Shown: piece after piece, positions 27,250 through 36,407 of the stretch
How the letters are laid out: every line of letters starts with the position of its first letter
Numbering within the stretch: position 1 is the first letter of the stretch
From: Epiperipatus broadwayi
Taxonomy: Eukaryota; Onychophora; Udeonychophora; Euonychophora; Peripatidae
Assembly (NCBI GenBank): GCA_028023455.1
Contig: JAQFVV010006427.1
Coordinates: forward strand, 1,180,001 to 1,244,000
DNA length: 64,000 nt
Direction of reading: 5' to 3'
Position numbers and translations under genes: made by a program
The notes under the pieces: generated by a model
What the model saw: only the letters and a program-made list of their open reading frames with translations
Database searches by the model: none
What the model was told of the DNA's origin: nothing

Positions 27250-27370
27250 TTGACCAATGGAAGCACCAAGCCTCAGCCCGGACCCGAACGAAAATTTGGA
27301 TTAGTGACGTCTTTGTTCATTCAATCTGGAGATTTGCTATAAAAAGAGAAATATTGAGTTCCAGACAGTT
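27250..27370 (+). promoter_or_regulatory. Candidate RNA polymerase promoter (CCAAT, CRE-like, TATA)
   Basis: Within about 120 bp there is GACCAATGG (CCAAT box, about 27254), a locally GC-rich stretch CAGCCCGGACCCG, TGACGTCT (one base from a CRE, 27305-27312) and CTATAAAAAG (TATA box, 27338-27346). A start 28-30 bp downstream would fall near 27365-27370. The motif order and spacing are those of a focused polymerase II core promoter, and the segment is far less AT-rich than its surroundings. No transcript evidence is available. A type-3 polymerase III promoter is a weaker alternative, because an oligo-T run follows about 85 bp after the TATA box. Confidence 0.5.
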
Positions 27371-27560
27371 TTTTCGGACTTGATTTGATGAGAACGGTAA
27401 GATGCACTTGCCGTTCTCTCTCGTTTTTTTTTTTGTTTTAAAAAAATATATAAAATGAAAAGACTGTGATACAAGAATGGAAACAGCTAATCCAAGAACA
27501 TTATCTTCCAATGGAGATGTCGCGGGAATTTAAAAAAGCAGAAACCTGGACTCTTCTACT
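27365..27560 (+). other. Candidate transcribed first exon with 5' splice sites
   Basis: Downstream of the TATA box are two good splice-donor contexts, AACG/GTAAGA at 27396/27397 and TACT/GTAAGC at 27560/27561. Possible initiators are ATG at 27478 (stop after about 18 codons) and ATG at 27512, whose frame stays open through the second donor. No known protein could be recognised from so short a segment. The exon call rests only on position and splice-site quality. Confidence 0.3.
27390..27418 (+). ncRNA. 12-bp hairpin followed by oligo-T
   Basis: GAGAACGGTAAG pairs with CTTGCCGTTCTC around the five-base loop ATGCA (one G-T pair). A run of T begins at 27424. The hairpin would lie 20-50 nt downstream of the predicted start. 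It could be a structured 5' leader or the 3' stem of a very short RNA ending at the T run. It does not match U1, U2, U4, U5, U6, U6atac or U7 RNA as I know them. It overlaps the first splice-donor candidate, so the two uses exclude each other. Confidence 0.35.
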
Positions 27561-28199
27561 GTAAGCTATATTGACATGAACTCTAAATTTAAAAATAATT
27601 AAGAACTTTCGTTCAAGCTTATGAACTTCCATATGACTCTTTTTAAGTTAAAATCAAATTAATAATGTTTAATTTTATATGTTTTCCGATCGATAAAAAT
27701 CATTTCCATTTTTTTTTTCTTATTGTATAAATTATTTATTGTTTAAATTTTAAATGAGGAAATTTAAGGTTGGGTATGGACATTGCATAGATTCTTTAGC
27801 GGTTGATTATGTTGTGGTTTTCACATCCGATTAGAATATATGGGTCAACGATATCACTGCAGCATCTTACGATGAATGCTAATGGGATTTGTATATTCCC
27901 TATGCAAGTGACGTTTATCGATGACTTTGTATTTTGATTGGTTGTGTTTAATTTGGAATGTTTTTGACCATGGAATCTGTGCAGCTGATCTATACTCAAC
28001 ATTTTTAAACAAATTTTATAAAATTCATTTGTGCGAACGTATCTAAATGTTAAATTTAAGTCGGGCGTGAATGGCTATATAGTTTTGTAAAGTTATATTA
28101 AGGGAGGGTAATCTTAGGTTATTCATTTTGTAGTTGAATTGGCTCAATGGATTGGATGTATTTGTGTAATTAGTAGATGTAGTATGAGATCCGCTACAG

Positions 28200-28475
28200 G
28201 CAGGATTGCATATATATGCCACACACTTTCTGTTTGCCTATGGATGGGTTTGTAAGTCGGCAGAAGACCGTAGTCCATTCCTATGGAGTTTTTTGTTTAT
28301 TGTTCTACTTGCCAACAGATGTAACATTCCTGTTGGTGGAGAGTCAATGTCTTCTCTAATTCTACTTACTGTTCAGATGTCCATTCCTGACAGTATAGTA
28401 TTTTGTGTTGTCGTATCATGCTACATTGAATACATGAATGTATCAGATGGATTGGCGCCAGTTTGATTGCGAAAT
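28200..28475 (-). pseudogene. Probable Tc1-like transposase N-terminal remnant
   Basis: The minus-strand reading contains LASRTINKKLHRNGLRSS followed by a stretch ending in THP-stop-ANRK. This resembles the second helix-turn-helix of Tc1-like transposases, where S-x-x-T-V/I-x-x-x-L-x-x-x-G-L-x-x-R-R-P is typical. Upstream in the same frame there is a threonine-rich segment and two stop codons. No DDE catalytic domain or terminal inverted repeat could be recognised nearby. The 86-codon open frame on the plus strand of this segment is taken as its shadow. Confidence 0.42.
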
Positions 28476-28780
28476 TTGTTGCCTAAGGTTAAATCAGAGA
28501 ATATTTTCTTTTAAAATGCAGATCTATGTAGTCTATTTATACTTGACTGTCTAAATAAAATATTAAACTCAATGAAACTTAGTTAAATGTAAAATTAAAA
28601 GATTAATAGAAAAATCTAAAATGTTGAATTTATTCCTCAAAATTTAAATGTTATTTTATATGCGCGTAAATAAATATTTTTATATGTTAATTTCTGGCAG
28701 TGGCTTTTATTCTTTTATATTTAAGATATAAAATTTATATTTTATTATCTCTGCTACTCACTGAGCTAGTGACTTGGGCT

Positions 28781-28932
28781 AACGATCGGAATATGTAAAT
28801 AAAGTGGAATCTTAACAGCGCGTATCTGCCTACTTTATAAATTTTTCTAGGCTCAAATGCCTAGATGGCGCCCTGGTAGTTGCAGATATTGTTTTTGCGG
28901 TTAGATTCGATCTCCACTTTACTTCCGATTGT
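28781..28932. repeat. Imperfect inverted repeat with GC-richer core
   Basis: AACGATCGGAA...AAAGTGGA at 28781-28808 is the inverse of TCCACTTTACTTCCGATTGTT at 28912-28932, with one small insertion. The enclosed 100 bp includes ACAGCGCGTATCTGCC and CTAGATGGCGCCCTGG, strikingly GC-rich for this window. It may be a short MITE or a structured retroelement leader. The family is not recognised. Confidence 0.55.
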
Positions 28933-28949
28933 TATAATATATATATATA

Positions 28950-29535
28950 TATTGTAACCTTGGGCTTTGTCAATGAAGATAAGCTTTTAGCCATTTAATG
29001 TATTTATGAATTTTAAAAAAAAAAATTATAAAGGAAAATTTTTTATTAACTTAATCATATTGTAAATTTATTACAAATTTTATAAGTATATGCCAATTTA
29101 AATTATAAATTATTTCAAGTATTTTGTAAGTCCTGAACATAATTAAAATCCATTTTAATAATTATTATATTAATTTAAACTGATCTATGGTTGAAGAAAT
29201 TTTAAGTGTTTAACCCAAATATGTAGTTGCCTATTTAAAAAATCTTGATATTAAAATGTTAGGATTTCTTTAATATAGTCCTTTAGTATCTCAAAATTTA
29301 GTGTTTAAATTAGAAATAATATTAAATAGGTCTAAGTTTAATATTAGACATTAATGTTGAATTTTCATTTTTATAATAATAGTTTAAGCTAACTATTAGC
29401 AATAACATATTTATAACTTAGTATTATTTAGATTTAATAGATGAAGGTAAAGATAAGAAGTAGTTTCATAATATTTGTATTAAAATACTTGTTAATTTTC
29501 AAGTGAAACAACTTAAGCGTACTTCTGAAGGTTTG
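28950..29535. other. AT-rich gene-less stretch
   Basis: No gene or element is recognised. A TA tract at about 28.94 kb borders it. Confidence 0.55.
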
Positions 29536-29539
29536 TGAT

Positions 29540-29895
29540 GATGGCGTTTTAGTTGTATTTGTACATTGTAGGATTTCCATCATCTAATATGAGTATTGAA
29601 TGTCTTTAGAAAAATTTAACTTTATTTAAATATTTCAAATACATTCAACTGTTAGTAATAGCACACAGGCTAGTATATGTACAAAGTTTTGAGAAGTATT
29701 ATTCTCCCCACTAGCATGGAAATCAAACCAGGAGTCTTAGATTCTTGAGTATTGAATTTTAACATAATGTTCTAACCAACTGAGCTATCCTGCCAAAGGC
29801 AACAGTCAGTAGAAATTTCATATACTTATCTATAAGGTTCCTCCTGATTTCTCCATTTTTTCCTAAGAGCAAAGTTGATTAGTGGTTTTCATACA
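29540..29895 (-). repeat. Left inverted arm of Penelope-like element, containing a tRNA-SINE
   Basis: The reverse complement of this segment matches 30374-30735 with moderate divergence. Shared blocks include ACCACTAATCAACTT, AATCAGGAGGAAC, a tRNA-like region, CTGTGTGCTATTA and AAATAAAGTTAAATTTTT. The tRNA-like region has a perfect box A (TAGCTCAGTTGG, complement of 29776-29787) and a near box B (GGTTTGATTTCC, complement of 29718-29729). Penelope-like elements are known to carry terminal repeats in direct or inverted orientation, so this arm may be such a repeat, or one of two opposite SINE insertions. Confidence 0.72.
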
Positions 29896-30392
29896 TTATG
29901 TATTCTCTATGATGACTTATGGGATTGTTTAACATTGTCAGGTGAGCAGCTTCTTTAAATTTTCTTTTTTTTTACCTTTTCTTTTCTATCCAATATTTTG
30001 TATTTTCCCAATTGAACATATGTTCTTTGGAACATACAAAATCAGCTACCTTAGATACATCTGTTTTCTCTCTTCTAATCATCAGTTTCTGTTTTTGTCA
30101 ATGATTTTCAATGGGACAACTGGTTTCACCAATATATGTTCTTCCGTATTCACATGGTATTTCATAGATGCAGTTTTTTCTTTTCAGCATTAGATTTTAT
30201 AGATGTTAGAAATTTTCTTATTGTGGTATGGCTCTGAAAAGCTGTTCTGATATTATACTGACTGTAGATTTTCCTTAATTTGTTTACTAATTTTGGTATG
30301 TATGGAAACACTACAGTACCAATAACTGTTTTTTTCTTTTGATGGTTTTTTTGTTGTGTATTTAAGGTATTCTTATGGAAACCACTAATCAA
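29896..30392 (-). pseudogene. Penelope-like element fragment with GIY-YIG endonuclease
   Basis: One minus-strand frame (30392 to 30162) reads VVFPYIPKLVNKLRKIYSQY and then YNIRTAFQ-type sequence. This is the linker between the reverse transcriptase and endonuclease of Penelope-like elements, where P-Y-I precedes a region rich in I/V-x-x-x-L/F-K. It continues in C-x-Y-E-I-P-C-x-x-G-R-T-Y-I-G-E-T, the GIY-YIG endonuclease start with its Cys pair, and then a V-A-D-F-V-C-S-K-E-H-M-F-N-W segment. Stops and frame changes occur after the GIY-YIG motif, and the reverse transcriptase is absent. A normal element encodes about 700-900 residues, so this is only the 3' end. Inverted SINE-bearing arms flank it. 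Confidence 0.75.
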
Positions 30393-30735
30393 CTTGTTCT
30401 TAAAAAAAGTGGAAAAATCAGGAGGAACTTTATAGACTGTTGCCTTTAGCAGGATGGTTCAGTTGGTTAGAGTGCTATCTTAAAATTCAATAATCAAGAA
30501 TCTAATGACCCAGATTCAATTTCCATATTAGTACAGTCACTGGTTAAGCCATCAACACTTGAAAAAGAGAGAAGAATATACAGTATCTTGAAACATTGTG
30601 CATATACTAACCTGTGTGCTATTATTAAGTTGAAATTTTTTTGGAATATTTAAATAAAGTTAAATTTTTAAGGACCTTCAATATTCATATTAGATGGTGG
30701 AAATACTCCACTATATAAATACAACCTAAATGTAC
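30374..30735 (+). repeat. Right inverted arm of Penelope-like element, containing a tRNA-SINE
   Basis: This is the partner of the arm at 29540-29895, in plus orientation. Box A reads TGGTTCAGTTGG (30455-30466) and box B AGATTCAATTTCC (30512-30524), both degraded relative to the left arm. There is no foldable acceptor stem or CCA context, so it is a retroposed tRNA-derived SINE rather than a tRNA gene. The tail AAATAAAGTTAAATTTTT ends the SINE-like part. Confidence 0.7.
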
Positions 30736-30956
30736 ATGTATGCATGAGAATGTTCACCTTTATTAATATTATTTTATGATTTTTTTCAATATCCTGATTC
30801 AATTAAAATGTTTAATTAATCCATAGTGAACTTCTGATGTGTTTATTTAATATATTTTGGAAATGATTATAAAGAAGTATTTAATATTTTTATTTTTAAA
30901 AAAACAATATTTTTTTGTATTCTATTTTTTAAATAATTATCTCAGACAGCACGTTA

Positions 30957-31263
30957 CACAGTGGCAAAACTCTTCATATAGCAGCACCACTCAGTGCAAG
31001 CCAGAGTAATCAAGGGATGCAAGAAGGTTTGTGCATAAATTTTCCATCTAGTGTTTATTTATCTAAATCCCCATATCAGTTTCTAGCTTGTGGCTTTAAT
31101 CATTGAAGAACCTTGGATCTGAGAGCACTGCACCTAGAACTTAGGATCTAATGTAACTCTCGAACTTGCATTGAATGGCACTACTATATGGAGAATTTTG
31201 TATCTGTGTAAACAGCTTGTATAAGCATAAAGAATGGTGATCATGTGATGTTTAATGGTTTAA
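30957..31263 (-). mobile_element. Foldback-family element, copy 4 (long variant)
   Basis: It begins at the left with GGCAAAACTCTTCATATAG (complement of the family end) and finishes with GTGATCATGTGATGTTTA, the inverse of the family leader, so the element points to the minus strand. The interior carries CTTGGATCTGAGAGCACTGC, a block shared with the 15.3-kb palindrome and not with the short copies. It has diverged more than copy 2, and no convincing target-site duplication remains. Confidence 0.78.
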
Positions 31264-31849
31264 TACATGTGTTAATAAAATGTCTAAAAAAATATGTAAA
31301 TGAGTTTCTATTTTTAGCTTAACTCCACAGATACTAAATTAATCTTTAAATTAAGGTAGTAAAATTAAAAGGAAATTGTAAAAAGACGTTTATCTGTCAG
31401 TCAAAATGAGTGACAGGATTATGTGTATAAAAAGTGATGCACATGCACACTGAATATCTTATACTGAAGATCTGAACTACTAGAACAACTTCTAGCAGAA
31501 ACAAATATGCAAAGGAGAAAAAAAAAATTTCTCAGATATAAAATTAATTATAAATTATACATTTTTTTCAATTATTTATTTTAAGTAACAAGCATCTTAA
31601 AAACCTTAAATTCAGGTACCAAAGTTTTAAACTAAAGTCACTGAAAGTCCAAAGATTATCATTATTTAAAGAGGATGAAAAGCAAAGAAATGAAAATGTT
31701 ATACAATTGCTCATTAATAACAGATAAAGTACATCTATTGGAAACTAGCACATCACTGGAATTATTTATAGTTTGTATTGCTCTAATAAGAATCTTTTAT
31801 TATTTTATATTTCATAGTTGTAATGAACTTTATGATAAACCTAACATTA
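31264..31849. other. Gene-less stretch before the hAT element
   Basis: Nothing recognisable. A 61-codon plus-strand frame (31675-31860) runs into the hAT terminus and shows no domain. Confidence 0.55.
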
Positions 31850-31857
31850 CTTATATC
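31850..31857 (+). repeat. hAT target-site duplication, left
   Basis: CTTATATC is repeated exactly at 33083-33090. Eight base pairs is the diagnostic duplication length of the hAT superfamily. Confidence 0.9.
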
Positions 31858-32000
31858 TAGGGTGATCTTATATGCCATTTTGAACAGAACAGTTTCATTT
31901 TTTACCATTTTATACCATGTCATAGTTTTAATAAAAAAAACAATTTTGTTTTGTTTTTTAATCAAATCAAGATTTATTTGCTATATATAATAATTTAACA

Positions 32001-32093
32001 CTTACAATTATTTTTAATTATAAAATGTAATGAAGTAAAGTTATTACTTATAATTATTTTTAATTATAAAATGTAATGAATTAAAGTTATAAA
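32001..32093 (+). repeat. 46-bp tandem duplication inside hAT element
   Basis: Two adjacent units carry TTATTTTTAATTATAAAATG and AAAGTTAT at identical spacing, with a few substitutions. The duplication is a local event within the transposon's non-coding part. Confidence 0.85.
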
Positions 32094-32479
32094 TACATAT
32101 TACATATTTTGTAAAATGCCAAGAGTCAACAAATTATAATTAATCTATCTCACTTTGCTTCAGTGAGAGTGAAGGAGTAGTGTATTGTGCTTGTAGTCTA
32201 TTATTAGTATTGCTCAAAAAGGTTTTAACCCCATAATATCCAAAAGATGACTATGCAGTTTCAAGATGATCTCCAAAAAAAAATTTCCTTTATTAAATTG
32301 GATAAGTTATATAGTGATGAAACTAAAGTAGTATGTCACATTGTAATGTTCATTTCTCCATTTCTCATGGAGGCAGAAGTGATATCAACTAACATTTATA
32401 GAGTCAAAAACACAAAAATGCTGCTAAAATAATAGCTTCATCTAAAAACATCATCTCATTTAGGTTAATAACTCATAGT

Positions 32480-32889
32480 GATACGAAAGTGATAAAATTG
32501 CAGCAGCTGAAGCTCTTTCTGTTTGCTTTTCAAACTGGACATCACACCCAAAGTTTTCATACAAATGCTTTGATCAGTGGGTTATTATAAAAACTATAAT
32601 TGAAAGAGAGTTAAAAAGTTGAAATAAAGAAAATATTTCTGTTTCTAGAAGATGGACACCGATTTTTACTGAAATTAGGAAAAAACAGTTAGGCTCCCAA
32701 TCTTTCAAAAATGTCGTTGAATTTATTCTTTGCATTTGTGGATCAACAGCAGCTGTTGAAAGAATATTTTTTGTTATGAACAGTATTTGAACAAGTGAAA
32801 AATTAAGACTAAGTATTGACACGATGGAGGCAATTCTAATTGTTAGACAAAATCGTTCTATCGAGTGTGACAAATTTTATGAAAAATAA
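32480..32889 (+). pseudogene. hAT transposase C-terminal remnant with dimerisation domain
   Basis: A first piece reads AAAEALSVCFSNWTSHPKF (about 32500-32580), like the N-terminal I-A-A-x-E-x-x-x-x-F segment of this hAT group. A second piece reads CGSTAAVERIFFVMNSI, a TGA stop in place of the usual Trp, then TSEKLRLSIDTMEAILIV, and ends with KFYEK at a TAA (32887-32889). A-A-V-E-R-I-F followed by R-L-S-x-x-T is the hallmark hAT dimerisation motif. The stop within this motif and the missing catalytic region show it is dead. The 99-codon minus-strand frame in this region is a shadow. Confidence 0.85.
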
Positions 32890-33090
32890 AAATTTGCTAC
32901 AAAAGGTTAGATCATCAAGAAAATATTCTTGGTACAACACTGAAACATTTTCCTCTATGTCTCAACATTGTTAACAATGGTAAGAATAAACTTTTTTTTC
33001 TTGACATAAAATACCATCTTATTTTGTCCCATTTTTGGAATCTAATGTCCCATTTTTGATCTCACAAAATATAGTCACCCTACTTATATC

Positions 33091-34320
33091 TTAGGAAATA
33101 AAATCACTGAAAGTTCATATTTGCAATATTTAAGACAGTTCACTAATATAAAACAATGCCTATTTTATTATTTAAAAATAATAATATTTTTCAGTATTCT
33201 GTGATAAATGGCTTATCTTAGACAAATGTATTTTATAAATGAACTATTGATTCAAGATTTGAACCATTTATATTAAAATTCAAAATGACATTTTAATTGC
33301 TTTTAGTACTGTTACTGGAGAGTAAAAAAAATCACTCATTTATACTTTAATCTTATACTTTAAAATAGATTTGAATAAGAGAAAATGTTTTAAATTTCCC
33401 CTTATGTTATAAAAATGCTGCATTTATATTTCTGGAAGATTATAGTTACAAAATTTTGATAGATATCACTAATGTTTAATGAAATTTATTCTACCAAATA
33501 CTCTAAGAATATTATATGTTTATGATTTTTATTTTTAATACTTCAAAAATATGTATGTGTAAAACTTTCTCTTTTTTGTGGAAAGATACCTGCCTGCTTA
33601 ACTTTAAAATGAAATATTTGCTCTCAGACCTCTATATTGAATATAATTTTTAATGAATAAATAAAAAAACAGCTTAGTGTTGTAATGTGCATTATTGGAA
33701 CTGAAATTACTTGCTTATATGTTTAAACAGTTCATGAAATAAAGTGACTATTGTTAATGTATGTGTGCATTGCTATTAAGAAAGTCTTATAAAATAATCT
33801 TTAATGCTGTGAATCTATCCGATTGCTTTACTACAAATAAATGGAGAAGTATTATCTGCTTATTAAATTGGCTTTTAGTAACTTGTGAAACTTCCAAGAT
33901 AAAGAACTTCAATATTTTAATAATAAAAAAATTTGGTAAAACGGATTATAATTTAGAATTATAATTTTGTGTACTTATAATTTATTGTTTTCTTATATTA
34001 TATCTTATGGCTTAGTATATTTTACGCACTATAGTTTAAGGTAATATTCAGAAATTTACACAATATTAAGTATTGTATGTGTTAGATAATGATTTTGGTA
34101 TTATATAATTTTAAGAGTATTGCTTTGATCTATGTTGTGAGTAATATGTCTATTTTATTAAATACTTATATGCAAACCATGAAAAGATGTATGTTCTTAT
34201 TTTATATATTTAAGGCTATATTTTATTTAGTCAAATTTGATAAAATAATTATCTTATCAGTTTTATACATCAATTAATAATTATCATGTTTATTAAAAGA
34301 TTTAAATATTTAAATTATTA
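33091..34320. other. AT-rich gene-less stretch
   Basis: No gene is supported. Open frames near 33.8 and 34.1 kb are AT-driven and without domains. A TA microsatellite begins at about 34.33 kb. Confidence 0.55.
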
Positions 34321-34330
34321 CTACCAATAA

Positions 34331-34354
34331 CTATATATATATATATATATATAT

Positions 34355-34392
<38 letters not shown>
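34331..34392. repeat. (TA)n microsatellite
   Basis: Two TA runs are separated by CAATAT. They are followed by TATATATCGAACACACT, repeated once (34385-34418). Confidence 0.95.
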
Positions 34393-34393
<1 letters not shown>

Positions 34394-34479
34394 ACACACT
34401 ATATATATCGAACACACTTTAACTTTAAATAGTCATTATAATAAACCCTACCTATTAAGTAAACACATATTAGAGGATA

Positions 34480-35167
34480 CATCCATACTAAATCTAAAAC
34501 TCCAAGAGTCCACAAATTGGCAGGGCTTGCTGCCTTTTTGTTCAGGAATTACCATTTATGTAAATATGAAGAGGAAAGAAGAATAAATATCAACCAGTAT
34601 GTTAATGATCTAATGAAGGTTGGTTATGATTTAGTAAACATCAATAAAAGAATCAAAACATTTTATGAAAATATAACCAAACCAAGAAAGGACAAAAAAC
34701 AACATATATGTCTGCCATACATATCTAATATTGCAAGAGAACTAGTCAAAAATTACAGAATGAATTCACAGTAGGTTTTCGAACACCTCCCAACACCAAT
34801 AGAAAACAATTCTAAGAACAAAATTGACCTACAATCAACACCACATGTGGTGTACAAGATGACATGCCCTCAGGAAAACTGTGGAGCAGTATACTATGGT
34901 GAGACTTGGGCCACTATAAACAATAGAGTGGCTCAACACAAATACTTATACAAAAGAGTATTAAGCATAAATGAAGGTATCTCAGTGTTTGTGGACCACC
35001 AAAAGGCGGCTAATCATGAATTTGAACCTGCAAGTGCTAGAATAATTTTCACTGAAAGAAATGATGTCAAAAGGAAGGTTAAAGAAGCATGGTATATAGC
35101 AAGAGATATGAAGGCAATAAACAGGAAGGATACATGCTTTTCTATTTCAAAGAGATGGACAATATAA
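34480..35167 (+). pseudogene. Penelope-like element 3' half with GIY-YIG endonuclease, one stop
   Basis: An open frame from about 34517 (the first codon is TTG, so not a true start) reads through KKQHICLPYISNIARELVKN, the P-Y-I linker that follows the reverse transcriptase in Penelope-like elements. It meets a single TAG at 34772-34774 and continues in the same frame to 35167. The second part holds CPQENCGAVYYGETWATINN, a Cys pair plus GIY-YIG nickase start. A-Q-H-K follows, then VDHQKAANHEFEPASARIIF and a basic K-R-K-V-K-E-A segment, all in the order known for the family endonuclease. Only one stop in about 215 codons implies a fairly young insertion. The reverse transcriptase is missing (5' truncation). 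Confidence 0.85.
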
Positions 35168-36040
35168 ATGAGCTTGCATAGATTTGCATAAATTATTATG
35201 GTTGAAGGCTATGAATATGGAGATGAAAGCTCTGAAAGCGCTTAGCCTTAAGAAATATTAATGCAATTTTTATGAATTTAATTTCACTATATACATCAAG
35301 CATATTAAATCTTATATAGTTATTAATGTTGAAGAAAAAAATCTGAAATTACAATATTAATTAGAGTATAAAATTACAAATGCAAAAAATATTATCTAAT
35401 AATATGAATTTGTACTATTTTTTTGTATGCCATGGTCTCATTCTGATACTGAAAGCTCCCTTAATAGTGAAGTAGTCACCTCATTTAAAATATTACAATG
35501 ACCTGATACACCTACCTCATCTAAAATGTGTTATTTGGATGATGAAAATTCAAGTTCATTTCCTGTGTATTCAGATATTACTTTTACTTTTTATTTTTTT
35601 CCATTGAAAGTCATGTGTTGTCTTCATTCTCGGAAAAATCAATATTCTTTTTTTTTCATATCTTTTTGCAAGAATGACCTGACTCACATCTATTGTTTGA
35701 CTCACTATTTGTCTGAGATGGCATTGAATAACTCAATCTTTGTGTAATGTTTATTATGAGTCCAATTGTTTGTTAATTGGTGTAAGTAAGACAATTACAA
35801 TATCGCTCAATATTTTGTTATCTGAATTTTCAGAAATCTATATTGGCTCGTAATTATTTTCTATTTCATCCATGTTTAAAATAAACAAGTAAATGTGTCT
35901 TAGACACATCAGAACTTACTATGTTTTCAATTTACAATTCCAACACATCCATGTTCTTTCAAGCTTGACCGGTTGATATAGGGTATTGATGCATTGAAGT
36001 AGCTACCAGATTGCATTGTGGACACAGAAACTTTGGGCAG
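35168..36040. other. Penelope-like 3' flank and gene-less DNA
   Basis: The first 100 bp after the stop contain GAAAGCGCTTAGCCTTAAG, a compact GC-richer palindromic word that is probably part of the element's 3' non-coding end. Beyond about 35.3 kb I see nothing recognisable. The 73-codon frame at 35.53-35.75 kb lacks domains. Confidence 0.5.
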
Positions 36041-36043
36041 TTG

Positions 36044-36407
36044 TTAATGATGTATTCCCATGTTATTGATAGTAATATTTTTAATAGTAATTTTTGAACA
36101 ACTATCACAAATTTTAGACATATTCGTTATCAAATTATATATCTCCTGAGAAGACATAAATTGTAACAATTCAAAAGTGAAATTGGATAGATTTACAATA
36201 TTAGTTTCAATACCTTGATATATATTATCAATCTCCAAATTGGAAGTTGGTTCAATATCATTATTTAAAAAATTATCAGTACAATCTATGACAGTACTCT
36301 GGTAAAGTCTTCCTTTTCAAAAAATTTTTCAATCAATAAATTTGATTCCAATTTTAAAAGATCTTTATGATCTTTTAATTGATTTTCTTTAACAGTCATC
36401 ATTTGAT
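36044..36407 (-). pseudogene. Distal part of LINE ORF1, frame-broken
   Basis: Downstream of the zinc-finger frame on the minus strand lies a Lys/Leu/Glu-rich segment, then a 64-codon frame (36238-36044) with L-S-N-F-T-F-E-L-L-Q-F-M and K-I-C-D-S-C. Composition and position suggest the coiled-coil part that follows the zinc finger in many LINE ORF1 proteins. At least two frame changes separate it from the upstream frame. No reverse transcriptase is found further along, so the element is 3'-truncated or disrupted. Confidence 0.4.

Larger units (their letters stand above)
31858..33082 (+). mobile_element. hAT DNA transposon, 1,225 bp, internally deleted
   Basis: The element starts TAGGGTGATCTTATAT and its right end is the inverse, TAGGGTGACTATATTTT. 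The first eight bases match exactly and the rest partly. The subterminal CAAAAATGGGACATTAG and a second ATGGGAC motif are typical of subterminal binding repeats. The 8-bp duplication CTTATATC flanks both ends. The interior retains the C-terminal half of a hAT transposase, while the BED zinc finger and most of the catalytic domain are missing. A full hAT is about 2.5-4 kb, so this is a non-autonomous deletion derivative. Confidence 0.9.

Noticed and set aside
27796-28002. Tc1-like DDE domain downstream of the helix-turn-helix remnant
   Set aside because: The 68-codon minus-strand frame has no D-D-E/D spacing or W-G-G-I-type motif. Similarity was too weak to claim.
30440-30530. tRNA gene
   Set aside because: Boxes A and B are present but degraded, no acceptor or anticodon stems fold, and the same unit occurs inverted at 29.7 kb with a SINE tail.
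32574-32873. 99-codon minus-strand frame
   Set aside because: It lies antisense to the hAT dimerisation domain, which explains its openness.
35215-35265. Hammerhead ribozyme in the Penelope 3' flank
   Set aside because: GAGATGAAAGCTCTGAAA loosely resembles the conserved core, and such ribozymes are known in Penelope-like elements. The CUGAUGA core is not intact and I could not pair helix III or find a cleavage triplet.
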